NCBI GenBank assembly: GCA_015478645.1
Contig: JADMIL010000033.1
Coordinates: forward strand, 1-35,249
Length of the DNA: 35,249 bases
Reading direction: 5' to 3'
From: Candidatus Binataceae bacterium
GTDB lineage: Bacteria; Desulfobacterota; Binatia; Binatales; Binataceae
The translations under genes and the position numbers were made by a program. Below, piece by piece: positions 1 through 8,007 of this stretch. Each line of letters starts with the position of its first letter. Position 1 is the first letter of the stretch. Below the pieces are notes generated by a model. The model did not search any database. It had not been told where the DNA came from and saw only the letters and a list, made by a program, of their open reading frames with translations.

Positions 1-54
1 GGGATTCTTCGCTGCGCTCAGAATGACAACCTAACTTGCGCAGAGGTTCCCTAG
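1..54. repeat. Palindromic element, right half (cut by window start)
   Basis: Right arm of the dispersed palindromic element also found near 7787, 19185, 24262, 32249 and 35163. It runs from the GGGATTCTTC centre through GCGCTCAGAATGACA to the terminal repeat GCAGAGGTTCCCTAG ending at 54. The left half lies outside the window. It ends 47 bp before the stop codon of the PPOX-fold gene, so it may sit in that gene's 3' region. Confidence 0.85.
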
Positions 55-101
55 CTCGTGCCGACGCCATTCGCGCGCCTGCGGATCACCCGCGATCGCC
101 T

Positions 102-545
102 TTACAACTCGATCCAGAAGGTGTCTTTGATCCCGTTGGCGTATGAAATCCGCTTGGGCGCCACCCGCACCATGCGCAGCGTGTCGTTGGCGAAAAACGG
201 CGCCTCGAACGGATTCTTCTTAAGGAAGACGTTCTTGAATTCGCTCCATGCGGGCGTGTCGCGCGGCACTTCGCTCGCGACCCCCTGGACCGCCGCCCGC
301 GTGATCTCGAACGTCGCCACCGATCCGACGTCGCGCGTGTCGACCAGCACCGTGACGTGCGGATGCGCGATCAGGTTCTGAAATTTCTCGGCGCTGAAGC
401 GCATGATAAACAGCAGTTCGAGCTGATCGGTCTCGGCAAACGCCTGCATCGTGCCGGTCGGCCATTGCGCGCCCTGCGTGATCAGCACGGCAAGGTTTTC
501 CTGGGCAAACAAATCGGACAATTTCTGCTTCTGCTCAGCGTTCAC
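102..545 (-). CDS. Pyridoxamine 5'-phosphate oxidase (PPOX)-fold flavoprotein
   Basis: A 147-residue protein of the split beta-barrel FMN-binding class. The central stretch with PTGTMQ, then LELLFIMRFSAEKFQNL and HPHVTVLVD follows the usual PPOX layout: substrate strand, the 'sees cofactor' strand, then residues reporting on neighbouring strands. The family includes pyridoxamine phosphate oxidases, F420- or FMN-dependent reductases and heme-degrading relatives, so the substrate is open. The start is taken as GTG at 545 because AAGGCGGA lies just upstream; a longer frame to 830 would run through the preceding gene. It lies 98 bp downstream of the TusA-like gene in the same direction and may be the last gene of that unit. 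Confidence 0.8.
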   Translation of the reverse strand: MNAEQKQKLSDLFAQENLAVLITQGAQWPTGTMQAFAETDQLELLFIMRFSAEKFQNLIAHPHVTVLVDTRDVGSVATFEITRAAVQGVASEVPRDTPAWSEFKNVFLKKNPFEAPFFANDTLRMVRVAPKRISYANGIKDTFWIEL

Positions 546-643
546 GGATTCCGCCTTATTCGCCAATGCGGCTTGCGGCGTGATCGTAGTTGGTGCGCGC
601 CGCTGAGTCGAATCGCGCCGCGCGGTCCGCGCCTGTCCGCGCG

Positions 644-883
644 CTACCTTTCGATCGTGAGCCGCCACAGCGCGCCGTCGGCCCGCACCTCGGTCACCGC
701 ATAGCCCTCGGCCTCGGCCGCCCGCGGTATATCGCGCACGCCGCGCGGGTCGTCGATCAAAAGCTCGATCACCTCGCCGCGGCGCATCGCCTCGAGGCGC
801 ACCTTGGCATGCGCCCAGTTGAGCGGGCATTTCACGCCGCGCAGGTCGAGCCGCACTCCGCCGCCGTCGCGCTCAATCGTCAA
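644..883 (-). CDS. TusA/SirA-family sulfur carrier protein
   Basis: A 79-residue protein of normal family length. The sequence LDLRGVKCPLNW places the conserved CP dipeptide at Cys19-Pro20 on the first helix, and DDPRGVRDIP follows the second strand, as in TusA, SirA and YedF proteins. Family members carry persulfide sulfur on this cysteine for thiouridine or molybdenum-cofactor synthesis, or for sulfur oxidation. It starts 30 bp after the DsbA-like gene stops, so the two are probably cotranscribed, joining a thiol-redox enzyme to a sulfur carrier. No thiosulfate or heterodisulfide-reductase genes are adjacent, so which sulfur pathway it serves cannot be read from the window. Confidence 0.85.
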   Translation of the reverse strand: MTIERDGGGVRLDLRGVKCPLNWAHAKVRLEAMRRGEVIELLIDDPRGVRDIPRAAEAEGYAVTEVRADGALWRLTIER

Positions 884-913
884 ATGCTTACCGTGCGCAT
901 CGGGTTGCGCGCC

Positions 914-1537
914 CTATTGCAGCACGGCACGCCGCTCGCTCGCCCGTTGCAGCAGCATACGCATGACGTCTTCGCTCTGCGCCCCGACCATCGGGAACTC
1001 GCCGACGTAAAAGGTCGGCACGCCGCTGACCCCGCGCTCATGCGCCTCATGGGTATTTTCGTGCAGGCGGTCGCGATAGCGATTGCTCTCGAGCGCGACG
1101 TTCAGGTCGTCGGGCTTGAGGCCGACTTCCGCCGCCAGATCGCCGAGCACCGCCGCGCTCCCGATATTGCGCCCCTCGCTGAAGTAGGCGCGAAACACCC
1201 GCTCCTCGAACGCTTCGCCGGCTCCCGCCTCGATCGCGAACTGCGCCGCCTCCAGCGCCAGGCGCGAATTGGTCAGGATCGCCGGCGCCTTCATGCTGAG
1301 ACCCGCCGCCGCGCCCATCGCACCGATCCGCTCCCACACGGTACGCCGCGTGGCCGCGTCCATGCCGTTGTGCCATTCGGCCGCCGGCATCCCTTCGGCC
1401 GGCCATTCCGGATGAATCTGGAAGCCGCGCCAATCCAGCTCGAGGTCGAATTCCGCTTTGAGCTTGCGCACCACGGCAAAGCCCACGTAACAGAACGGGC
1501 AGATAAAATCCGAATACATCACGAGTTTTAGCGCCAT
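914..1537 (-). CDS. DsbA/FrnE-family thiol oxidoreductase
   Basis: A 207-residue thioredoxin-fold protein. It begins with a short beta strand and the active-site motif C13-P-F-C16 (DFICPFCYVG), followed by the all-helical insertion typical of FrnE and 2-hydroxychromene-2-carboxylate isomerase relatives. The cis-proline strand is GVSGVPTFYVG near residue 170, followed by GAQSEDVM, also typical of FrnE. There is no signal peptide, so it is probably cytoplasmic. It is the first gene of a minus-strand unit with the TusA-like and PPOX-fold genes and is divergent from the SDR gene at 1705. Both CxxC cysteines favour an oxidoreductase over an isomerase. Confidence 0.88.
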   Translation of the reverse strand: MALKLVMYSDFICPFCYVGFAVVRKLKAEFDLELDWRGFQIHPEWPAEGMPAAEWHNGMDAATRRTVWERIGAMGAAAGLSMKAPAILTNSRLALEAAQFAIEAGAGEAFEERVFRAYFSEGRNIGSAAVLGDLAAEVGLKPDDLNVALESNRYRDRLHENTHEAHERGVSGVPTFYVGEFPMVGAQSEDVMRMLLQRASERRAVLQ

Positions 1538-1704
1538 GGCGATCCGCGACCTCGCTATAAGGATACAACGCGCCGCCGCGGACGGTCAAAAGCGTCCCGC
1601 GCCGCGATGTGCGACGGTTTCCCGCGCGCCCGCGACCTGTGTAAGTTAGCCTCTCGCGCCGCCGCGGACGCCGCAATGCGCGCCGCCGCGGGCCCGGAGG
1701 TCGC

Positions 1705-2526
1705 ATGATTCTCGACAGCTTCAAGCTCGACGGCAAAGTCGCCGTCATCACCGGCGGCGGACGCGGCCTGGGCCGTGCGATGGCCGTGCGGTTCGCCAAC
1801 TGCGGCGCCGATATCGTCGCCGCCGCGCGCACCGTCGCCCAGCTTGACGAGACCGCCGCGCTGATCGCGCCGACCGGCCGCAAATGCCTCACCGTGCCGA
1901 CCGACGTCGGCGACTCCGCCGCGGTCAACGCGCTCATCGCCGCGGCGATCGCGGAGTTCGGCCGGGTCGACGTGATGATCAACAACGCCGGCATCGGCGA
2001 GGACTCCTTCGGCAAGCCGATCGAGGCGATCACCGACGCCGAATGGCATCGCGGCATCGACGTCAACCTCTCGAGCCAGTTCTTTTGCGCGCGCGCCGCG
2101 ATCCCCCACATGGTCAAGGCCGGCCGCGGCAAGATTGTCAACGTCGCCTCGGGCTACGGCCTGCGTGGCGGCAAACATAACTATATGTATGCTTGCGCCA
2201 AGGGCGCGGTGCTCCAGCTCACCCGCTCGCTCGCCCTGACCTACGCCGAGAACAATATCCAGACCAACTGCATCGTGCCCGGCATCTTTCCGCATAACGA
2301 GGCCATGATGAAGTTCTTCAAGGGCGGCAAGTTTATCCCGATCGGCCGCCCCGGCGACGACGAGGACGTCGGCCCCCTGGCGGTCTTCCTCGCCTCCGAA
2401 GCCTCCAATCACGTCAACGGTGAAATGATCATCATCGACGGCGGCGGACTCGCCGGCGGCATCGTGCCGACCGGCGTCGCCCCGGGTAATCCCGCGCCGG
2501 CCCCCGCGCGCGATGGCAACGGCTGA
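1705..2526 (+). CDS. SDR-family NAD(P)-dependent oxidoreductase
   Basis: A 273-residue classical short-chain dehydrogenase. The cofactor motif TGGGRGLG spans residues 16-23, NNAG residues 93-96, the catalytic serine is about S149 (VASGYG) and the catalytic pair is Y162 and K166 (YACAK). ADIVAAAR at the end of the second strand has no acidic residue, which leans toward NADP. An 18-residue Pro/Ala/Gly-rich tail extends past the usual IDGG end. The start is supported by GGAGG four bases upstream. The last 14 bp overlap the next SDR gene, implying translational coupling. The substrate is unknown; neighbours suggest lipid or acyl-chain metabolism only weakly. Confidence 0.9.
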   Translation: MILDSFKLDGKVAVITGGGRGLGRAMAVRFANCGADIVAAARTVAQLDETAALIAPTGRKCLTVPTDVGDSAAVNALIAAAIAEFGRVDVMINNAGIGEDSFGKPIEAITDAEWHRGIDVNLSSQFFCARAAIPHMVKAGRGKIVNVASGYGLRGGKHNYMYACAKGAVLQLTRSLALTYAENNIQTNCIVPGIFPHNEAMMKFFKGGKFIPIGRPGDDEDVGPLAVFLASEASNHVNGEMIIIDGGGLAGGIVPTGVAPGNPAPAPARDGNG

Positions 2527-3376
2527 GGCTCACATGGCTGACGCGAAAATGGCTGACACGAAGACGGCTGAGGTGAAGACCGCGGGCGCGAAAGCGCTCC
2601 CCGCCGGCCTCAAGGAATTCTCGCTCGCCGGCAAGTCCGCGATCGTCATCGGCGCCGAGCATCCGCTCGGCCGCGCCGCCGCCGTCACGCTGGCCGAGGC
2701 GGGCGCCAAGGTGCTGCTCGCCTCGCAGGAGCCGGGCACCGGCGATCGGCTCAAGGAGGTCGCCAAGGCCATCCAGGCCGCCGGCGCGACGGCGGTCGTC
2801 CAGGTCCAGCGCGCCGCCATCCGCGCCGATCTCAGCGCGACTGCCGACCTCGCCGTGAGTCAACTCGGCGGCCTCGATATCCTCGTCACCGCGCTCGACG
2901 CGCCGTTCTACGCGACGGTCGAGGCGACCGACGATTCGGCCTACGACCGCGTGATGGAAGATAACTTCAAGACCGTCTGGATGGCTTTTCAGGAGATCGG
3001 CCGCGTGATGCTCCAGCGCGGCGGCGGCGTCATCGTCAACATCAGCACCGTGATGGCCGAGCGCGGCGTGCCCAATGCGGCGCTCTACTGCGCGGCCAAG
3101 GGCGCCGTGCGCAATCTGGTCCGCGCGCTGGCGCTGGAATGGGCGCGGCGCGGCGTGCGTATCAACCTGCTCGAATGCGGATGGACCGAAGAGGCCGGCA
3201 GTCCCGCGCTCGAGCCCGGCGACTTCGCCGACAAGCTGATCCGCTATCTGCCCTACCGTCGCCTGCTCAAGCCCGAGGAGATCGCTGGCGCGCTGCTCTA
3301 CCTGGTCTCGCCGGCGGCCGGCTTCGTCACCGGCGAGGCGATCGCGGTCGACGGCGGCCTGCTCTGCCGCGTGTAA
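2513..3376 (+). CDS. SDR-family protein with degenerate cofactor motifs
   Basis: A 287-residue SDR fold. The glycine-rich loop is IGAEHPLG (46-53) where TGxxxGxG is expected, and the NNAG position reads TALD (126-129). The catalytic residues are kept: S178 (ISTV), Y192 and K196 (YCAAK). The C-terminal AVDGG strand is normal. The first 30 residues form an Ala/Lys/Thr-rich, imperfectly repeated linker (MADAK, MADTK, TAEVK, TAGAK) not seen in compact SDRs. It overlaps the upstream SDR gene by 14 bp. The pair may form a heteromer in which this subunit has altered cofactor binding, but that is inference. Confidence 0.88.
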   Translation: MATAEAHMADAKMADTKTAEVKTAGAKALPAGLKEFSLAGKSAIVIGAEHPLGRAAAVTLAEAGAKVLLASQEPGTGDRLKEVAKAIQAAGATAVVQVQRAAIRADLSATADLAVSQLGGLDILVTALDAPFYATVEATDDSAYDRVMEDNFKTVWMAFQEIGRVMLQRGGGVIVNISTVMAERGVPNAALYCAAKGAVRNLVRALALEWARRGVRINLLECGWTEEAGSPALEPGDFADKLIRYLPYRRLLKPEEIAGALLYLVSPAAGFVTGEAIAVDGGLLCRV

Positions 3377-3442
3377 CGCAGCGGCGTAATACCGCGCGGA
3401 CCACTCTAGCACGCGGATTCGATCGTCGGCTGTGATCTTCGC

Positions 3443-6400
3443 TTATCCATTAGGCGGGATGACGATCGTCCAACCCCATCCGTCGCCCGTTGCTGGTGGC
3501 GGAGTGGGATCGCCGCTCATAGGCAAGTCTACCGCGGTACCCGTCCACGGACCGTACGTTCCGCTCGACGGTAAAAGTACCTGCCAAAGGGAATTGAAAT
3601 CGGTCGGAAAATCAAGAATCATCGCCGGGTCCGACGGCTGAAACCCGACCCAAGCCCCGTATTTATCTTCATAATTCTCCGGGTTGAGTCCACCAGGCGA
3701 TTTCATAAACGCATTATCGGAGAACCATTGCAGGGCTATCCCATCGTGACTGGAGAAGGTAATTTGCGGTGCGGTGAATGCGGTCCCCGAACTAGCTACA
3801 TAGGCTTCAGGCACGTTGTCGATTAACGAGGCTGAAGCTCCGCTAAAAGCCGCGGTGAGACTTTCACTCTCGTAGAGATAGAAATCGCCGGCTACCTCAA
3901 ATTTCTGGTAACCCGATGCCGGTACGGGCAATTGTGGAGTGAGCTCCCATTCAAACACCCAACCCGTTACTCCGTAAGCTTTGAAGTTGCCGCACGTTGA
4001 CACCGCATACGACTCGGTCGTGCCAATCTGGTTCCAACCTGATCCAGCAGGAGGAACGATGCTTCCCGCTCCTGAGTAGCAACCTGGGTACAGGACCATT
4101 GCAATCAATCGATCGCCTGGAACGATATTCGACGGGTAGAAGACTTTGACGTAGCCAGAGCCCGCTTCATATTGCTCGGCTTCGGTGGCGACGCTCCTTA
4201 ATATAACGGGCGGCGCCAGCCGATACGCGCCGCGACCATGGGTACCGACAACGATTTCGTACTGATCGTTTTGAGTGATATCGAAAACCGGAACATTCGG
4301 GATCGCGCTGACCGTAGTCCACGTGGCTCCGCCGTCGAGGCTCTGAAAGAGTCCGGAGTCGGTACCGGCGAGCAGGTTCATCCCGGTGGGATCGCTCTTA
4401 TCGATTAGCAACTTTAGCACTGGAATGTCGGGTAGATTGCCATCCGCTTCGGTCCAGGTCGTGCCGTGATTTGTCGTTACATAGATATGTCCAATTCCGG
4501 TGTTCGCGCGGAATCCGGCGAAGGTCACATATTCAGTTCCCGTCATATTTTGGGAATTGTAGAATGGTGAAATAGCGATCGATGTGGGTTGAACGTTGCC
4601 CACACTTCATTCTGGAACGGCGAGCTCGAGAACTCGATATCCTGAAGTGCGTACAGGCTCGAAGTGCCGCATCCCGCGCCGGTCATGGTTGAGGTGGTCT
4701 GCTGCGACCAGCTTTGCATCCCGTCGGTCGACGAATAGACCGAGTGCGCGCCGAAAAGAATTCGATGCGCATTGAACGGATCGACGGCGAAGGGCGGATA
4801 AAATATAGCGCCGGCATCGTTCGCGGATTTCATCGTATTATAAAGCGCTGTGGTCGGTCCGCTCGAATTCCAGGTATTTCCTCCATCCTCGGACATCGAA
4901 ATATCGGGATACTGCCCGCCATATTGGCTGTAGCCGCTCGCGAACGTGTGGTAGGCCCAAAATACAGTATTTTTCTTCGGATCTGGCAGATGATCAAAAA
5001 GAGTTACCCCACCGTCGCCTCCCTCGACCGCCGGCCAGCCCGCGCTCCCGGAGTACATTTGCGTGCCGTTGTCCTGAAAGCCGGCCAGCACCGTGCTGGG
5101 GCTGGACCAGTTCGAGCCGAGCCCCTGTATCTGTCCCGCCGCAATCGACTGATTCGCCGTGCTGGCGGCGAAAACAGACTGTGACTGTAGATTAGCAGTA
5201 AAGAGTCCACCGTCGGTGCCCGTATAGATGGTATTCGTCGTGCAGGGGTTGTTTCCGGTGCATGGGGCGAATTGCGCGGCATGCTGGTCCGGATGGGTTC
5301 CGCCTCGGGCGGCCAAAGCCGTCCAGGTCATACCGGAGTCATTCGAGATATATGGCGCCACACCGCCGAAATAGATCGTCGATGGATTGACTGGAGAGAC
5401 CGCCAGTATCTGGTCGTAATGGCCAAATGCATATTGCGTGAAAGAGGTGGTGCAACCCGTCACCTCGTTCTTCAGGTTGAAGTCGCCGTCGATCTCGTAA
5501 CAGCTTGGTGCGCCGACTATTTGCTGGTGTGGCACGGTCTGCTGCGCCCAGGTAACGCCGTTGTTCGTCGATTCATACAATCCGACGTATGCGTCGTTGT
5601 TTTGGCCGAGCGGGGAAGCATAAATCGCATAGACCGTGCCCTTTCCAGTAGTTCCGGTCTCCGTGGCGAGGCTGATGCGGCCCACATTGAGACCGCATTG
5701 GGGATTCGATTGCGAACACACCGCAGTCCAGGTCGAGCCCGAATCAGTGGAATAGTAAACACCGATCGTGTCAACCGCTGCATAGACAATGTTTGGTGCA
5801 TTCGGATCAACGGCAACGTCATCAACGTCACAATTTGGTGTGCATGCCGCGCCGGCGAAAGAGGCTGTGCGAGACCATGTGGCGCCGCCATCAGTCGACT
5901 CGAACAGACCTCTATCGGTCGGCCCGGATTCGCGATAACCGGCGCCCGCCCGGTTGCTGCTGTTGCCGAGACCAACGCCCGCGGCGTACAGGTATGGCGA
6001 TTTACCCGTACCTTGGGACACTATGACGATTCGAGTAAACGATGGATGGCCGAACGTGCCCCCGGGCGTCAAGGACATCCCCGGATAAAGCAGCCAGTCG
6101 ATCGTCTTGCCCAGATCCGCCGACTTGAAGATTCCGATCCCATAGTAACTGTCGCCGGACTGATTGCCCTCGCCGGTGGCGGCATACACGGTCGTCGGAG
6201 TGCTCGTTGGATCGATCGCTACCGCGCCGATCGCCTGGCTGGGACCGTAAACCGGCGTACCTCCGGATTGCGGCAGCGAGTCGGTAAATGAACTGAAGGT
6301 GTTTGCCCCATCCGTGCTTACCCACACGCCACCACCCGCCGTGCCGACGATAATCGGGGTACCTTGCTCGGTCGTGCCGACGGCGACGGACGTTACCCGG

Positions 6401-6606
6401 CCGGTCGCGTAGCTCAATGGAGACCCTCCAAGGATTGTCGCCTCATTCGTCATCGGCTGCGGACCGATGGAGGTCCACGCAAAAGACGAAGTCAAGGCGG
6501 TGCCGGCGGCGCTTGTGCTCGCGGCGTTGAGCAGCAGCAGCGCGATAGGGAGACAGATCATTCCGATCAGCGAGAAAACAAGTCGCGTATAGATGCTACG
6601 AATCAC
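3443..6606 (-). pseudogene. Secreted beta-propeller (BNR/sortilin-like) protein, frameshifted
   Basis: Two minus-strand frames together encode a secreted protein of about 1,060 residues. The upstream frame starts at GTG 6606 behind GGGGGA and has a signal peptide (IYTRLVFSLIGMICLP to about SAAG). It carries repeated STDGGATW/STDSGSTW Asp-box signatures typical of BNR or VPS10-like propellers. It runs out of frame at 4543. The downstream frame, entered near 4600, resumes at NVQPTSIAISPF and continues with YVTTNHGTTW, a GTHGRGAYRL propeller end and a C-terminal beta-sandwich of about 250 residues. One base is missing (or two added), and probably part of a blade, since DIEFSSSPF is followed almost directly by the next blade's ISPF strand. 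The gene lies 26 bp after the cysteine-rich gene and is AT-richer than the flanks. A sequencing error is possible. Confidence 0.75.
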
Positions 6607-6632
6607 GATTCCCCCATTTGCTCCAATTCGCG

Positions 6633-6998
6633 TTACGGCAGGCACCAGGGCGGCGAGCAGACTCCAGGAGTGCCGACGGCTCCGCCGACACACCCGCCTG
6701 TAGTCGGGTCTTGGCTGCCGGTCGTAAGGCACTTCATTCCCGGGTCGCATTCCTTGGTCGAATGGCAAGCTCGCGGCGTTGGTACATCAGCCGGATTGGG
6801 ATCACCCACAGGACCGTGCGGGGGAGATTCACAGGACTTAGAGCCGTTGGACCAAATGAAGCAGACTAGTCCCGAATCGCAGTCTTTGTCTGATTTGCAG
6901 ACGTTTCCACTTCTGAATGCTGATGCAGGTCGGGCGAATGCCGCCAAACCGAGCGCACCAATCAGCACCATAAAAACCACGGCTCTGATCCATTTCAT
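6633..6998 (-). CDS. Small secreted cysteine-rich protein, copy 1
   Basis: A 121-residue protein with a signal peptide (MKWIRAVVFMVLIGALG, cleavage near ASA-F about residue 27). The mature part has ten cysteines in two similar units: VCKSDKDCDSGLVC and ACHSTKECDPGMKC, each of the form C-x5-C-x5-C, followed by a shared GGAVGTPGVC tail. Such Dickkopf-like extracellular repeats are frequent in secreted proteins of Myxococcota and related bacteria, and disulfides are likely. The start has a very strong AGGAGGGGG site five bases upstream. It lies 26 bp before the beta-propeller gene, so the two are probably cotranscribed and secreted together. The function is unknown; an adhesin, inhibitor or matrix component would all fit. 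Confidence 0.8.
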   Translation of the reverse strand: MKWIRAVVFMVLIGALGLAAFARPASAFRSGNVCKSDKDCDSGLVCFIWSNGSKSCESPPHGPVGDPNPADVPTPRACHSTKECDPGMKCLTTGSQDPTTGGCVGGAVGTPGVCSPPWCLP

Positions 6999-7126
6999 TG
7001 GAACCCCCTCCTAGAAACTCGCTGCCGCCGAGCGCTTGCCCTGACAACAGGATAGCCACGCCGGGATCGCAGGGACGACCGCCCCTTTTGCTTACCGGAA
7101 CCTAATAATTCCGACCGACGCGCAGT

Positions 7127-7155
7127 TACATATGGTTAACTTTAGTGCGTATCAA
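7127..7155 (-). promoter_or_regulatory. Putative promoter of cysteine-rich copy 1
   Basis: Reading the minus strand, TTGATA (7155-7150) is separated by 17 bp from TATGTA (7132-7127). This is a five-of-six match to the -35 and a weak -10 for a sigma-70-type promoter. It lies about 130 bp upstream of the start codon and just inside the left arm of the palindromic element. The downstream leader contains small hairpins (CTCG/CGAG and CCTG/CAGG) and could have a regulatory role, but no known riboswitch was recognised. Confidence 0.35.
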
Positions 7156-7171
7156 GTAGAAGGGAAATCTC

Positions 7172-7216
7172 TAAAGAACCTCGCGCAAGATCCATTGCGT
7201 CATTCTGAGCACCAGC
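7172..7216. repeat. Left half-arm of palindromic element at duplication junction
   Basis: AAAGAACCTCGCGCAAG through TCATTCTGAGCACCAG matches the left arm of the complete element at 7787-7905 exactly, then departs at 7217. It is the part of that element carried along by the 615-bp tandem duplication. Confidence 0.8.
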
Positions 7217-7245
7217 TGCGCAATCATCGCGAGATGTCTCCAGTT

Positions 7246-7613
7246 TCAGGGCAGGCAATCCGGTGGAATGCAGACGCCCGGCGTGCCTATCGCTCCGCCA
7301 GTGCAAATGCCAAAAGACTTGTCCGTGGTTCCAGTCGACATGCATTTCATCCCCGGGTAGCATTCCCTGGTCGAATGGCAAACTTGCGGTGTCGGCCCGT
7401 CAGAAGACGGAGGGAAATCATGTCCAGGGTTCTGGACTGGAGACTCACAGGTTCTGACTCGGTCGGAAAAGGGATAGCAAACGTATCCGGGATCACAGTC
7501 TTTGTCTGATTTGCATGGGTTTCCGTACCGTGCCGCGAGCACTGGAGCCCCCCCCAGACAATCCCGAGTCCACCGATCAGCACCATAAAAACCACGGCTC
7601 TGATCCATTTCAT
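7246..7613 (-). pseudogene. Small secreted cysteine-rich protein, copy 2 (frameshifted at a G8 tract)
   Basis: The start at 7613 (same AGGAGGGGG site as copy 1) gives MKWIRAVVFMVLIGGLGIVW and then leaves the conserved frame. The remaining protein, with YGNPCKSDKDCDPGYVC, VCHSTRECYPGMKC and GGAIGTPGVC, is intact in the neighbouring frame to the TGA at 7246. All ten cysteines of copy 1 are kept. The break is at a run of eight G on the coding strand (C at 7548-7555). Nine G would restore a protein that aligns with copy 1 through the signal peptide without any gap and gives a VLA-A cleavage site. This could be a phase-variable gene caught off, a recent pseudogene, or a homopolymer sequencing error. 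Confidence 0.75.
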
Positions 7614-7831
7614 TGGAACCCCCTCCTAGAAACTCGCTGCCGCCGAGCGCTTGCCCTGACAACAGGATAGCCACGCCGGGATCGCAGGGACGACCGCCCC
7701 TTTTGCTTACCGGAACCTAATAATTCCGACCGACGCGCAGTTACATATGGTTAACTTTAGTGCGTATCAAGTAGAAGGGAAATCTCTAAAGAACCTCGCG
7801 CAAGATCCATTGCGTCATTCTGAGCACCAGC
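7576..7831. repeat. 256-bp perfect direct repeat, copy 2
   Basis: Identical to 6961-7216 over the whole length. Its outer boundary falls inside the palindromic element at 7787-7905, shortly before that element's centre of symmetry. It contains the promoter-like region and leader for cysteine-rich copy 2. Confidence 0.95.
7742..7770 (-). promoter_or_regulatory. Putative promoter of cysteine-rich copy 2
   Basis: Exact duplicate of the TTGATA-17-TATGTA arrangement upstream of copy 1, 615 bp away. It would drive copy 2 and could read through into copy 1 and the propeller gene. The -10 match is weak. Confidence 0.35.
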
Positions 7832-7905
7832 GAAGAATCCCGGGATTCTTCACCTCGCAGACTCCGTTCAGAATGACAACCTGATCTGTGCAGAGGTTCC
7901 TTCAG
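7787..7905. repeat. Palindromic element, complete but diverged
   Basis: The left terminal repeat reads AAAGAACCTCGCGCA and the right one GTGCAGAGGTTCCTTCAG. Inside, TCATTCTGAG and GAAGAATCCCGGGATTCTTC form the central palindrome, closing with TTCAGAATGACA. It is more diverged than the copy at 32249. Together with the next intergenic bases to 8007 it fills the gap before the FabL-like gene; nothing else is seen there. Confidence 0.8.
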
Positions 7906-8007
7906 TGTAAGTTGGATTGGGATGACCTGCCCGGCATTGGAAAGGCCATGCCGCGCGCCGCCAGATCAATTCAGCGGTCGCTTGATTCAAGTATAGGCGC
8001 GGATGGC

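Larger units (their letters stand above)
6961..7216. repeat. 256-bp perfect direct repeat, copy 1
   Basis: Every base of this segment recurs 615 bp away at 7576-7831. It holds, on the minus strand, half of a palindromic element, a promoter-like region, an untranslated leader of roughly 120 nt and the first 13 or so codons of the cysteine-rich gene. Identity stops inside the signal peptide at one end and inside the palindromic element at the other. Confidence 0.95.

Noticed and set aside
6999..7126. Known riboswitch (c-di-GMP type) in the cysteine-rich leader
   Set aside because: Some GC-rich stems and a CAGGGCAA-like string are present, but the conserved riboswitch core could not be traced.
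7132..7509. Plus-strand frame of 125 codons across the duplicated leader
   Set aside because: It crosses leader and cysteine-rich copy 2 in antisense; no ribosome site or domain.
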